Shown piece by piece: positions 21,950-30,294 of a DNA stretch of 64,000 bases. The stretch's first letter is position 1. The number at the start of each line of letters is the position of its first letter. Below the pieces are notes generated by a model that was not told where the DNA came from, made no database searches, and saw nothing but the letters and a program-made list of their open reading frames with translations. The DNA is from Hyphomonas sp. GTDB lineage: Bacteria; Pseudomonadota; Alphaproteobacteria; Caulobacterales; Hyphomonadaceae. The DNA lies in the NCBI GenBank assembly GCA_016124495.1, contig WGNP01000011.1, forward strand, positions 50,596-114,595, written 5' to 3'. Both the position numbers and the translations under genes were made by a program.

Positions 21950-24900
21950 GGCTTCGCATGTTGAGGCGCTGAAGGCGGCCACGGCGGCGCAGGCGCTGGC
22001 GGCCAATCCCGGGGCGTCGGCCTACGCCACGGCGAATGCGGGCAGCGGCAAGACGAAGGTTCTGATCGACCGTGTGGCGCGCCTGCTGCTGCGGCGGCCG
22101 GATGGCCGGCCGGGGGCAAACCCGGACTCCATTCTGTGCATCACCTACACGCGCGCCGCTGCGAGCGAGATGCTGACGCGGCTGTTCGAGACGCTCGGAA
22201 AATGGGCTGTGATGGAGGACGAGCCATTGCGGCTCGCGCTGTCCCGGCTGGAGGAAGCAAAGCCTGCAGACTATACGCTGGACCAGCTGAAGGCGGCGCG
22301 GGCCTTGTTTGCGCGCGCTCTCGAGACACCGGGCGGTTTGCGGATCGAGACGATCCACGCGTTCTGTGCCCGGATCCTGCGGCGGTTCCCGCTGGAAGCA
22401 GGTGTGATGCCGGGGTTCACGGAGCTTGAGGAAGAAGATGCCCGCGAGATTTGGCAGGCGGCGAAACAGTCGGCGATCCTGAGAGCAGCGCAGGAAGATC
22501 GCGCCCTCCTCGCCCTGCTGGCGCGCGAAGCGGGGCGCGACGGGGCGAGCAGCGCGCTGGATGCGCTGAAAGGGTCGGGGCGGGCGCTGCGCAAGTTTGC
22601 GGCGGACTGCGGGGATGATCCGGGCGCGATGGAGCGGGCGCTGCGAAAGGTGATCCAGCCGCCTGATGCCTCGCCGGGCGCACTTGTGGCGCAGGCCATG
22701 GGCGCGGACTTTCCGGCAGCGGACATCCGCCGGGCCATTGCGGCGCTGGGCGCAGGCAAGGTCACCGACCTGAAACTGGCGGAACAGCTGCAAGCTGTCC
22801 TCGCGAGCGCGAATCCGAAACAGGCGTTCGATCTCTATACGTCGATCTTCCTGACGGCGACGGGGGAGGTGCGCAAGAAAAGTCCGTTCACGAAAGGTGT
22901 AGCGGACGGCGCGCCGGTCGTGGCCGAACTGTTCGCCATGGGTGACAATCCCGGGAGCGAGACGCGGCGGGTCGAAGCGTTGACGGCGGACCTGCGAAGC
23001 GCGGAAGCGTTTGCGCGCACCTCGGCCCTCCTGAAGCTCGGCTTGCCGGCGCTGGACGCGTTTGAGGCGGAGAAAGCCCGGCGGGGGGCGCTGGACTTTG
23101 ACGACCTGATCGAACGCACGCGGGACCTTCTGGCGTCGGAAGGCCTGTCGAGCTGGGTGCTGTACAAGCTGGACGGCGGGCTCAGCCATGTTCTGCTCGA
23201 CGAGGCGCAGGATACGAGCCCGGCGCAGTGGGAGCTGATCCGGGCGCTGACACAGGAGTTCACGGCCGGCGAGGGGCGGGAGCGGCTCCAGGATCCCCGG
23301 ACGATTTTCATGGTTGGGGACGAGAAGCAGTCGATATACTCGTTTCAGGGCGCCGATCCTTCGCGGTTCCTGGAGGAGACGCGGGCGCTGACGTTGCGCG
23401 ATGCGAAGGTGGCGCAGGCGGACATGCGGATGTCGTTCCGTTCCAGCCCGGAAATCCTGACGTTTGTGGATACAGTCTGGAATGGCGCGCCGCCGATAGA
23501 TGCTGCGTCTGCGCACGGGCGGGCGATGACAGCCGGCAGGATTGTCCATACGGCGCGGCGCTGGAACGAACCGGGACGGGTCGAGCTCTGGCCGGTGACG
23601 GCGCGGGATGCGGACCCGGAAACGGACGCCTGGGCGAGACCGCTCGATGCGCTGGTGGTGACCTCGCCGAAGGTGAAGCTGGCGCGGGCTATTGCGAAGT
23701 CGGTCAGGCAGATGGTCACGGGCGGTGCGTCTGTCTGGGAAGGTGGCAAGCAACGGCCCGCAAGGCCGGGGGATGTGCTGATCCTCGTGCGCGAGCGACG
23801 CGGAGGCCTGTTCGAGGCGGTGATCAACGCGCTGAAGAGCGCCGGTGTGCCGGTGGCAGGCGCCGACCGTCTTCAGCTGGCGGACTATATTGGCGTGCAG
23901 GATTGCCTGAACCTGATGCGGTTTGCGTCGCTGCCCGCGCGCGATCTTGCGCTCGCCGAAATCCTGCGCGGCCCGTTCTGCGGCCTGGTCGATGATGACC
24001 GGTTCCTTTTTCCGCTCGCGGCCGGGCGAAAAAAGGGGGAGACGCTGTGGTCACGCGTTCTGGCGAGCGACGATGCGGACGTGGGCAGGGCTTGTGGCTT
24101 CCTTCAGTCGCTGATCGAGCGGGCCGGGCTGGCGCCTTTCGAGTTTCTCTCAAAGGTGCTGGACGAGCCGGATGCTGCGGGCCTCACGGGTTGGGCGAAG
24201 CTTAACGCACGGCTCGGCACGCCGGCGCGCGATCCGATCGAGGCCCTGCTGGCGCGCGCGCTCGCGCATGATGCCGCCGGGCCCTCTTCGCTTCAATTGT
24301 TCGTGGCGTCGCTTGAGTCGACCCCCACGGAAATCAAGCGCGACCTTGCGCAGGCCGGTCCTGAAGTCCGGGTCATGACGGTGCACGGGTCGAAAGGTCT
24401 GCAGGCGCCGATCGTGATCCTGCCAGACACGACGTCGAAACCGAAACTGACGAGTGATGCCATCCTGTCCGCAGACGGAGCGTTGATCTGGTCGCCGCGC
24501 AAGGATTGCGATGTTGCGCCTTCGGCGCAGGCCAGGCTGATGGCGCAGGCAAAAGCGCATGAGGAACACCGGCGATTGTTGTACGTGGCGCTGACGCGCG
24601 CGCAGGACCGCTTGCTGGTTACCGGATACTGGTACGGTCCTGATGGCGATGCGGCCACGGGCTATCATGAAGATTCGTGGTACGCATTGTGCCGCAATGC
24701 GATGGAGCAGCTGCCCGCGCGCGCCCTTGAAGATGGCGTGCTCGAATATGGTGCCGCGGCGCGCCCGTTGCGGGACGGTGAGGCGGCGCCGCGCGGGAGT
24801 ACCGGCGCAGACCCGGCCCCCGTCCCGCAATGGGCACTGCGGGCGCCTCGCCCGGATGTCGTGACGCGGCGGCTGACCGCCCCGACAAGCCTGCTGGGGC

Positions 24901-25463
24901 CAAGGACGCGCGTGGTAGCGCCGTTCGACCCGAAGCGCGAGGCGCGCCTGAAACGCGGACGCCTCATCCACAGCCTGCTGCAATACCTGCCGGAGTTGCC
25001 GCTCGCCGCGCGGCATGCGGCGGGCGCGGCTTTCCTGGCCCGTGAACGGGAACTCACGAAGGCGCAGAAGGCGGAAATGCTGAAATCGGCCGAGGCGATT
25101 CTGAATGATCCGGCTCTCGCCGAACTGTTCCAGCCCGGGGGCAGGGCAGAAGCGGCGGTCATCGGGACATCGCGCAAACTGCCGGATGATCTCGTGATTA
25201 ACGGCCGGGTGGACCGCCTGGTGGTCACGCCGTCCCGGGTCCTGGTGATCGACTTCAAGACCGACCAGCCCGCGCCGGATGATGTTTCAGAGGTTGCCGA
25301 GACCTATATCACGCAGATGGCGGCCTATGCCGCCGTGCTGGAATCGGCCTTCCCGGGGCGGGAGGTCGTGGCGGTCCTGTGCTGGACGGATGGTCCTAAA
25401 ATGATGCGCATCCCGCCTGAGATGCTGTCACTTTCCCTCAACAATGCCTTGAGGGCGGTTTGA
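21942..25463 (+). CDS. addA: double-strand break repair helicase AddA
   Basis: A 1173-aa UvrD-family helicase-nuclease. Walker A ANAGSGKTKVL is near residue 27, helicase motif II is LLDEAQDTSPAQWELI, and motif III GDEKQSIYSFQGADP follows. Motif V/VI segments (VMTVHGSKGLQAPIV, RLLYVALTRAQDRL) are present, and the C-terminal RecB nuclease motif is VIDFKTDQPAP. All catalytic elements look intact. The ATG at 21942 overlaps the addB stop by 8 bp; coupled expression suits the obligate heterodimer. It is the last gene of the tsaE-amgK-murU-addB-addA operon. Confidence 0.95.
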   Translation: MSEASHVEALKAATAAQALAANPGASAYATANAGSGKTKVLIDRVARLLLRRPDGRPGANPDSILCITYTRAAASEMLTRLFETLGKWAVMEDEPLRLALSRLEEAKPADYTLDQLKAARALFARALETPGGLRIETIHAFCARILRRFPLEAGVMPGFTELEEEDAREIWQAAKQSAILRAAQEDRALLALLAREAGRDGASSALDALKGSGRALRKFAADCGDDPGAMERALRKVIQPPDASPGALVAQAMGADFPAADIRRAIAALGAGKVTDLKLAEQLQAVLASANPKQAFDLYTSIFLTATGEVRKKSPFTKGVADGAPVVAELFAMGDNPGSETRRVEALTADLRSAEAFARTSALLKLGLPALDAFEAEKARRGALDFDDLIERTRDLLASEGLSSWVLYKLDGGLSHVLLDEAQDTSPAQWELIRALTQEFTAGEGRERLQDPRTIFMVGDEKQSIYSFQGADPSRFLEETRALTLRDAKVAQADMRMSFRSSPEILTFVDTVWNGAPPIDAASAHGRAMTAGRIVHTARRWNEPGRVELWPVTARDADPETDAWARPLDALVVTSPKVKLARAIAKSVRQMVTGGASVWEGGKQRPARPGDVLILVRERRGGLFEAVINALKSAGVPVAGADRLQLADYIGVQDCLNLMRFASLPARDLALAEILRGPFCGLVDDDRFLFPLAAGRKKGETLWSRVLASDDADVGRACGFLQSLIERAGLAPFEFLSKVLDEPDAAGLTGWAKLNARLGTPARDPIEALLARALAHDAAGPSSLQLFVASLESTPTEIKRDLAQAGPEVRVMTVHGSKGLQAPIVILPDTTSKPKLTSDAILSADGALIWSPRKDCDVAPSAQARLMAQAKAHEEHRRLLYVALTRAQDRLLVTGYWYGPDGDAATGYHEDSWYALCRNAMEQLPARALEDGVLEYGAAARPLRDGEAAPRGSTGADPAPVPQWALRAPRPDVVTRRLTAPTSLLGPRTRVVAPFDPKREARLKRGRLIHSLLQYLPELPLAARHAAGAAFLARERELTKAQKAEMLKSAEAILNDPALAELFQPGGRAEAAVIGTSRKLPDDLVINGRVDRLVVTPSRVLVIDFKTDQPAPDDVSEVAETYITQMAAYAAVLESAFPGREVVAVLCWTDGPKMMRIPPEMLSLSLNNALRAV

Positions 25464-25524
25464 CAGGGCAATAGAGTCCCTATGTATCAGGCTCCCAATT
25501 CGGGCCGCAGAAGGAGCCGGAAGA

Positions 25525-25845
25525 ATGTCAGGTATGGATGTAAGCGATGACGAATTCAATGTGCTGATCGGCGCGTCCGATGTGCCCGTAGTCGTCGATT
25601 TCTGGGCCGAATGGTGCGGCCCCTGCAAGCAGATGGCCCCGCACATCGAAGCCGTGGCCGCCGAACTCGGCGACAGGGTGAAGATCGTCAAACTGAACGT
25701 AGACGATTTCCCGCTGGTCGGCGCCAGGTACGGCGTGCGCGGCCTGCCGACGATGCTGCTGTTCAAGCAGGGTAAGGTGGCGGCCACGCATAACGGCGCC
25801 ATGAACCGTCAGGCGCTCGCCAGCTGGATCAGCCAGTCGATTTAA
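25525..25845 (+). CDS. trxA: thioredoxin
   Basis: A 106-aa thioredoxin with the WCGPCK active site (residues about 32-37, in DFWAEWCGPCKQMAP) and the cis-proline loop GVRGLPTMLLF. It reduces disulfides in cytosolic proteins such as ribonucleotide reductase. AAGGAGCC lies upstream of the ATG. It follows addA by 61 bp and could be partly co-transcribed. The alphaproteobacterial addA-trxA order is common. Its last 17 bp overlap the end of the convergent ABC ATPase gene. Confidence 0.94.
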   Translation: MSGMDVSDDEFNVLIGASDVPVVVDFWAEWCGPCKQMAPHIEAVAAELGDRVKIVKLNVDDFPLVGARYGVRGLPTMLLFKQGKVAATHNGAMNRQALASWISQSI

Positions 25846-26788
25846 CCGGCGCCCTGTCGCCCGTCAGGGCAATGAAGACATCTTCGAGATCGGGTGATTT
25901 TGTCGACAGATCAGCGATGCTGATTCCGGCGGCGCGTGCTTTTTCCAGCAGGCGCCCGATGCCGGTTTCGGCGGTCTTGAAGGTGATGGCCAGTGTGCCG
26001 TCCGGTCTCAGCTTCGGATCGTGCATGGCAAGTTCGGGCGGGATAGCCGTGACTGGCTCGCGCGGGGTGATGATCAGCGTCTTGTAGTCGAGCCGCGAAA
26101 GCAGTCTGGCGGTCGGCTCGCAGGCGACGATGGCGCCCTTGTCGACGATGGCGATCGAGTCGCAGAGTTCTTCAGCTTCTTCGAGATAGTGCGTCGTCAG
26201 GATGACCGTGGTGCCCTTGTCGTGGAGTTCGCGTACATAATCCCACATCAGGCGGCGCAGTTCGACGTCAACGCCCGCTGTCGGTTCATCGAGGATGAGC
26301 ACGGGAGGATTGTGGACGAGCGCCTTGGCGACCATCAGGCGGCGCTTCATGCCGCCGGAGAGCTGGCGCACATAGGCGTCCTTCTTGTCGCCGAGACCAA
26401 GCGCGGTGAGGATTTCTACGGATCGGCGCTCCGCTTTCGGAACGCCGTAGAAGCCGGCCATGAGTTCCAGCATCTCGAAGGGCGTGAAGAAGGGGTCTGC
26501 CACGACTTCCTGGTTCACGACACCTATGGCGGCGCGGCTCTGCCGGGGATGCTCGTCGATATCGAGATCCCAGATCCGGGCGGTGCCGGAGGTTTTCTTT
26601 ACCAGGCCCGCGAGGATATTGATGAAGGTCGATTTGCCCGCTCCGTTGGGGCCCAGAAGGCCGAAAATCGAGCCAGTGGGAATTTCCAGGGTGATGCCGT
26701 TCAGCGCGTGCTTTGCCGGCATCTTGCCGTTGCCAGCATAAGTTTTCCGCAGATCGCGGACCTGGATGGCAAATTCGGGTGTTGGCAT
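25829..26788 (-). CDS. ABC transporter ATP-binding protein (CcmA/YadG type)
   Basis: A 319-aa ABC ATPase. Walker A GPNGAGKS, signature LSGGMKRRL, Walker B VLILDEPTAGVD and switch LTTHYLEEAEELCD are all intact. The long C-terminal domain resembles exporters of the YadG/NatA/DrrA group. No permease gene is adjacent, so it must pair with a membrane protein encoded elsewhere. Two starts are possible: ATG 26788, with GAAAG upstream, or ATG 26809 seven codons earlier. Its 3' end overlaps convergent trxA by 17 bp. Confidence 0.9.
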   Translation of the reverse strand: MPTPEFAIQVRDLRKTYAGNGKMPAKHALNGITLEIPTGSIFGLLGPNGAGKSTFINILAGLVKKTSGTARIWDLDIDEHPRQSRAAIGVVNQEVVADPFFTPFEMLELMAGFYGVPKAERRSVEILTALGLGDKKDAYVRQLSGGMKRRLMVAKALVHNPPVLILDEPTAGVDVELRRLMWDYVRELHDKGTTVILTTHYLEEAEELCDSIAIVDKGAIVACEPTARLLSRLDYKTLIITPREPVTAIPPELAMHDPKLRPDGTLAITFKTAETGIGRLLEKARAAGISIADLSTKSPDLEDVFIALTGDRAPVKSTG

Positions 26789-26906
26789 GGCGGTCTTTCG
26801 TCGCGGCATTCGGCACGCCTTGCAAGCCGGCAGCCCAGACTCTAGTTAGGGAACTGGTTGTGGAGGGGCAAGTCGCTCCTCGCGTCAGGTCTCTGGAGTC
26901 CGCAAG

Positions 26907-27110
26907 ATGCCCCGCAAGCGTGATGTCTTCACCCCGCCGGAAATCTCGATGGTGACGAGCCACAAGGTCTCGTGCAACGGCGGCGGCGGCGCACTCGGCC
27001 ATCCCAAGGTCTGGTACGAGATGGGCGACGAGGACTTCGTGGAATGCAAATACTGTGACCGCCGCTTCGTGCTGATCGGCGGGCGCGAAGACCCGTCGCG
27101 TCCGAAGTAA
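26907..27110 (+). CDS. zf-CHCC zinc-finger protein (NDUFS6-like)
   Basis: A 67-aa protein of the zf-CHCC family. It has the typical SHKVSCNGGGGALGHPKVW block and the CKYCDRRFVLI zinc motif (Cys22, His32, Cys48 and Cys51 are the likely ligands). The family includes the mitochondrial complex I assembly subunit NDUFS6, and the bacterial proteins are common in alphaproteobacteria. The gene stands alone, 28 bp before the FAD monooxygenase gene and divergent from the ABC ATPase. Confidence 0.92.
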   Translation: MPRKRDVFTPPEISMVTSHKVSCNGGGGALGHPKVWYEMGDEDFVECKYCDRRFVLIGGREDPSRPK

Positions 27111-27138
27111 GCCTCAACCCGGGAATCAGGCCAAGCCG

Positions 27139-28338
27139 ATGCATGTCCTGATTTCAGGTGGAGGTATCGGGGGGCTGACGGCCGCGCTGGCATTCCAGAA
27201 ACTGGGTCACCGGGTGACCGTTCTGGAACAGGCCCACGTGTTTGAGGAAATCGGCGCCGGCCTGCAGATCAGCCCCAACGGTATGCGCGTGTTCGAGGCG
27301 CTCGGGGTCACGGCGCGCGTCGAGAAAGATGCGTTCCGGCCAAGGTCGCAGGAGCTGCGGTTTGGCAAGGGCGGGGGCCGCATCCTGACCATTCCCTTGC
27401 GGGAAGCCTCCTACGCGCGGTGGGGCGGGGAGTATCTGCACGTCCACCGCGCGGACCTGGCCGGCGCCCTTGCCGGCGCCCTGCGAGACCGGCAGGCCGG
27501 CGCGGTGCAGCTGGGCCACCGGGTTGTGTCCTATTCGCAGGATGACGCGCAGGTATCTGCGCACCTCGATACGGGAGAAACGATCAGCGGCGACCTGCTC
27601 GTGGGGGCGGACGGGATCCATTCAGCTATCCGTTCACAGATGACCGGGCCGGACACGCCGCGCTATACAGGGCACGTGGCCTGGCGGGCCGTCGTGCCGG
27701 TCTCGGAGCTCGGCGAACATGCGCCGCCGGAATCTGCGTGTGTTTGGGTCGGCTCAAGGCGGCATGCGGTGACTTACCGGTTGCGGCGCGGCAGCCTTGC
27801 GAACCTTGTGGCCGTGGTCGAAACCAGAAAGGCGCCAGCGGAATCCTGGACCGCTACGGGCGAGCGTGCCCAGGCGCTCAGGGATTTCAGGCGGTGGTCG
27901 CCCGTGGTCCGCACGATCCTCGAGAAAGCGGTGACGCTGAACCGGTGGGCCCTGTACGACCGGATGCCACTGGAGACCTGGTCAGACGGGCGCGTGGTGC
28001 TGCTGGGCGACGCGTGTCACCCCATGCTGCCGTTTCTGGCGCAGGGCGCTGTGATGGCGATCGAGGACGCGTATGTGCTGGCCCGGCTGGTGACCCGGAA
28101 AGAGACGCTCGGCGCGGCGCTGAGCGCCTATGAGGCTGTCCGCAAGCCCCGCACCTCGCGCGTGCAGGCCGGCGCCCGGCGCAATGCGTCGCTGTTCCAT
28201 CGCGGGGACCCGATCAGCCAGCTGGCGACCTATGGTCCGATCTGGCTCGCGGGGCACCTGCTTCCGGCGCTTGCACATGGTCAATATGACTGGATCTATG
28301 CTCACGATGTGACGGAGATGCCGGACACGGCGGCCTGA
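27139..28338 (+). CDS. FAD-dependent monooxygenase (salicylate hydroxylase-like)
   Basis: A 399-aa group A flavoprotein monooxygenase. GGGIGGLTAALAF at residues 7-19 is the FAD GxGxxG fold. The middle VGADGIHSAIR corresponds to the DG motif, and GDACHPMLPFLAQGAVMAIED (about 290-310) is the GD motif that binds ribityl. It hydroxylates an aromatic or similar substrate using NAD(P)H and O2. No catabolic genes surround it, so the substrate is open. AGGCCAAGCCG precedes the ATG. Confidence 0.88.
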   Translation: MHVLISGGGIGGLTAALAFQKLGHRVTVLEQAHVFEEIGAGLQISPNGMRVFEALGVTARVEKDAFRPRSQELRFGKGGGRILTIPLREASYARWGGEYLHVHRADLAGALAGALRDRQAGAVQLGHRVVSYSQDDAQVSAHLDTGETISGDLLVGADGIHSAIRSQMTGPDTPRYTGHVAWRAVVPVSELGEHAPPESACVWVGSRRHAVTYRLRRGSLANLVAVVETRKAPAESWTATGERAQALRDFRRWSPVVRTILEKAVTLNRWALYDRMPLETWSDGRVVLLGDACHPMLPFLAQGAVMAIEDAYVLARLVTRKETLGAALSAYEAVRKPRTSRVQAGARRNASLFHRGDPISQLATYGPIWLAGHLLPALAHGQYDWIYAHDVTEMPDTAA

Positions 28339-28372
28339 AGCGGCCCCGCAGAAAAGCGACGGGAGACGGCGC

Positions 28373-29749
28373 ATGCTTTCAGTACTCGATCTTTTCCGGA
28401 TCGGCATCGGCCCGTCGAGTTCCCACACGGTCGGGCCGATCCGGATTGCCGGACGGTTCCTGCAGGAAATCGAGCAGCTTGGCGTTCTCGGCGCGGTCGC
28501 GCGGATTGATGTGGAGCTGCAGGGCTCACTGGCGCTGACCGGCGCCGGACACGCGACGCCCAAGGCTGTAATGTTAGGGTTGCTGGGGCTTGATCCCGAA
28601 ACGCTCGATCCGGAGGATGCGGACAACAGGGTTGCCGCGCTGGAAGCACGCGGGATGCTGGCACTGCCCGGCGGCCGCACGATACCGTTTGATGCGGCGC
28701 GCGATATCCGCTTTGCCTATGAGGTGCTTCCCGTGCTGCACCCGAACGGCATGCGCCTGCGCGCGTCTGGCGCCAGCGGGGAAGTGCTCGCAGACAGTAC
28801 CTGGTACTCGACCGGCGGCGGGTTCATCGCCTCTCAGCGCCAGTTGGAACGTCCGGTCCGCGACGATATCGTGCCCGCCGGCCCCGCCGTTGCGCACCCC
28901 TTCATCTCGGCGGCAGAACTGCTCGGCATCTGTCATGCGACCGGGCTCTCCATCGATGCCGTGATCCTGGCAAATGAGAGCGCGAAGCGGGCGCCCGGCG
29001 AGACGGAAGCGGCGCTGGACCGGATCGCGTCGGTGATGATGGCCTGCATCGACCGGGGGCTGACGCGCACCGGGATTCTTCCCGGCAGCCTCAGGGTGAG
29101 GCGCCGTGCGCCTGAAATCTGGCAGAAACTGACCAGCGGCCCGCCGTCCAACGAGCGCGAACAGCTGTTCGACTGGCTGAATGTCTACGCGATGGCCGTG
29201 AACGAAGAGAATGCCGCCGGCGGCCAGGTGGTGACGGCGCCGACCAACGGCGCGGCGGGCATCATTCCATCGGTGATCCGTCACTATTGCTGGGATTCGC
29301 AGGACCGGTTCGTCAGGGTCCGGAAGTTCCTGCTGACAGCCGGGGGGGTGGGCTTGCTCTACAAGCAGCGTGCCTCGATCTCGGGCGCGGAGATGGGCTG
29401 TCAGGGCGAAGTCGGTGTGGCTTGCTCGATGGCAGCAGCGGGGCTTGCCGCGGTGTGGGGCGCAACCCCGCAACAGGTGGCCAATGCGGCCGAGATCGGC
29501 ATGGAGCACAATCTGGGGCTGACCTGCGATCCGGTCGGAGGGCTCGTTCAGATTCCCTGCATCGAGCGCAATGCCATCGGATCTGTGAAGGCGGCGAATG
29601 CCGCCCGTCTCGCGCTTCATTCACTGGAGCAGACAAAGGTCTCGCTGGACCAGGTGATCGAAACGATGCGCCAGACGGGCATCGACATGTCGTCGAAATA
29701 CAAGGAGACGAGCCAGGGCGGTCTCGCCGTCAATGTCGTCGCGTGCTGA
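28373..29749 (+). CDS. sdaA: L-serine ammonia-lyase, iron-sulfur type
   Basis: A 458-aa single-chain L-serine dehydratase that converts L-serine to pyruvate and ammonia with a 4Fe-4S cluster. The N-terminal [16 protein letters not shown] (residues about 12-27) and the C-terminal cysteine-bearing blocks [17 protein letters not shown] and [19 protein letters not shown] are conserved and supply the cluster ligands. The beta and alpha domains are fused, as in proteobacterial SdaA/SdaB. GGGAGACGGCGC precedes the ATG. The XRE regulator gene converges on it with a 4-bp gap. Confidence 0.95.
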   Translation: MLSVLDLFRIGIGPSSSHTVGPIRIAGRFLQEIEQLGVLGAVARIDVELQGSLALTGAGHATPKAVMLGLLGLDPETLDPEDADNRVAALEARGMLALPGGRTIPFDAARDIRFAYEVLPVLHPNGMRLRASGASGEVLADSTWYSTGGGFIASQRQLERPVRDDIVPAGPAVAHPFISAAELLGICHATGLSIDAVILANESAKRAPGETEAALDRIASVMMACIDRGLTRTGILPGSLRVRRRAPEIWQKLTSGPPSNEREQLFDWLNVYAMAVNEENAAGGQVVTAPTNGAAGIIPSVIRHYCWDSQDRFVRVRKFLLTAGGVGLLYKQRASISGAEMGCQGEVGVACSMAAAGLAAVWGATPQQVANAAEIGMEHNLGLTCDPVGGLVQIPCIERNAIGSVKAANAARLALHSLEQTKVSLDQVIETMRQTGIDMSSKYKETSQGGLAVNVVAC

Positions 29750-29753
29750 GTGT

Positions 29754-30134
29754 TCAGTCGGCCGACAGCGCGCGCAGGACTTTCGCCATCGATTCGAGTT
29801 TCGCCACGGAATTCGTCCGGTCGATCAGCGTGTGGCAACGGGCGCGGGCCTCGGTGACCGGATCACGTTTGCCGGTAGTTCCGGCATCGGCGTCCTGGAA
29901 CAGTTCAGCGATCGGGACGCGCAGCACACGGGCCACACTGGCGAGCATGCCGGCGCTCAGGCGGTTGGTGCCAGTCTCGTACTTCTGCAGCTGCTGATGG
30001 CTGATCCCGAGTTCCTGGCCCAGCTCAGACAGGGTGAAATTCTGAGCGGTCCGCAGTTCGCGGATCTTTTCACCGACCATCTGGTCAATGCGCGTCGGGG
30101 AACGTGATCCCGCGACTCTCGCTTCTTCAACCAT
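29754..30134 (-). CDS. XRE-family helix-turn-helix transcriptional regulator
   Basis: A 126-aa regulator with a Cro/CI-type HTH at about residues 21-75 (KIRELRTAQNFTLSELGQEL, then ISHQQLQKYETGTNRLS). It resembles the HTH proteins common in Caulobacterales (DVHVGxRVRxRR group), whose N-terminal extension of 15-20 residues is also seen here. The C-terminal 45 residues are helical. Its targets are unknown. The upstream region has two inverted repeats (30157-30170 and 30260-30274), the first of which is well placed for autoregulation. Confidence 0.88.
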   Translation of the reverse strand: MVEEARVAGSRSPTRIDQMVGEKIRELRTAQNFTLSELGQELGISHQQLQKYETGTNRLSAGMLASVARVLRVPIAELFQDADAGTTGKRDPVTEARARCHTLIDRTNSVAKLESMAKVLRALSAD

Positions 30135-30156
30135 TATTTATCATACCTTATCTGAC

Positions 30157-30170
30157 ATGCTTTTTAGCAT
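30157..30170. promoter_or_regulatory. inverted repeat upstream of the XRE gene
   Basis: ATGCT-TTTT-AGCAT lies 23-36 bp before the regulator's ATG, in an AT-rich stretch that also holds TATGAT on the minus strand. Position and symmetry suggest an autoregulatory operator. Confidence 0.4.
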
Positions 30171-30259
30171 CACTGGCGTGTCCCTCCTCACAATGCGGAA
30201 GTCAACCGGACCAGTATAATAAAATCCGTTAAAGTGGGGCAGTTGTCGAGTTACGCATT

Positions 30260-30274
30260 TGACAGACGCTGTCA
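30260..30274. repeat. inverted repeat downstream of tamB
   Basis: TGACAG-ACG-CTGTCA, 20 bp past the tamB stop and 126 bp before the XRE gene start. It could be a weak terminator for tamB or a second regulator site. There is no T-tract. Confidence 0.35.
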
Positions 30275-30294
30275 GGAAAATTGCAGTGAGCGTG

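Noticed and set aside
21705..23753. A 682-aa minus-strand ORF antisense to addA/addB
   Set aside because: Arg/Pro-rich composition, no motif, and full overlap with well-supported helicase coding sequence.
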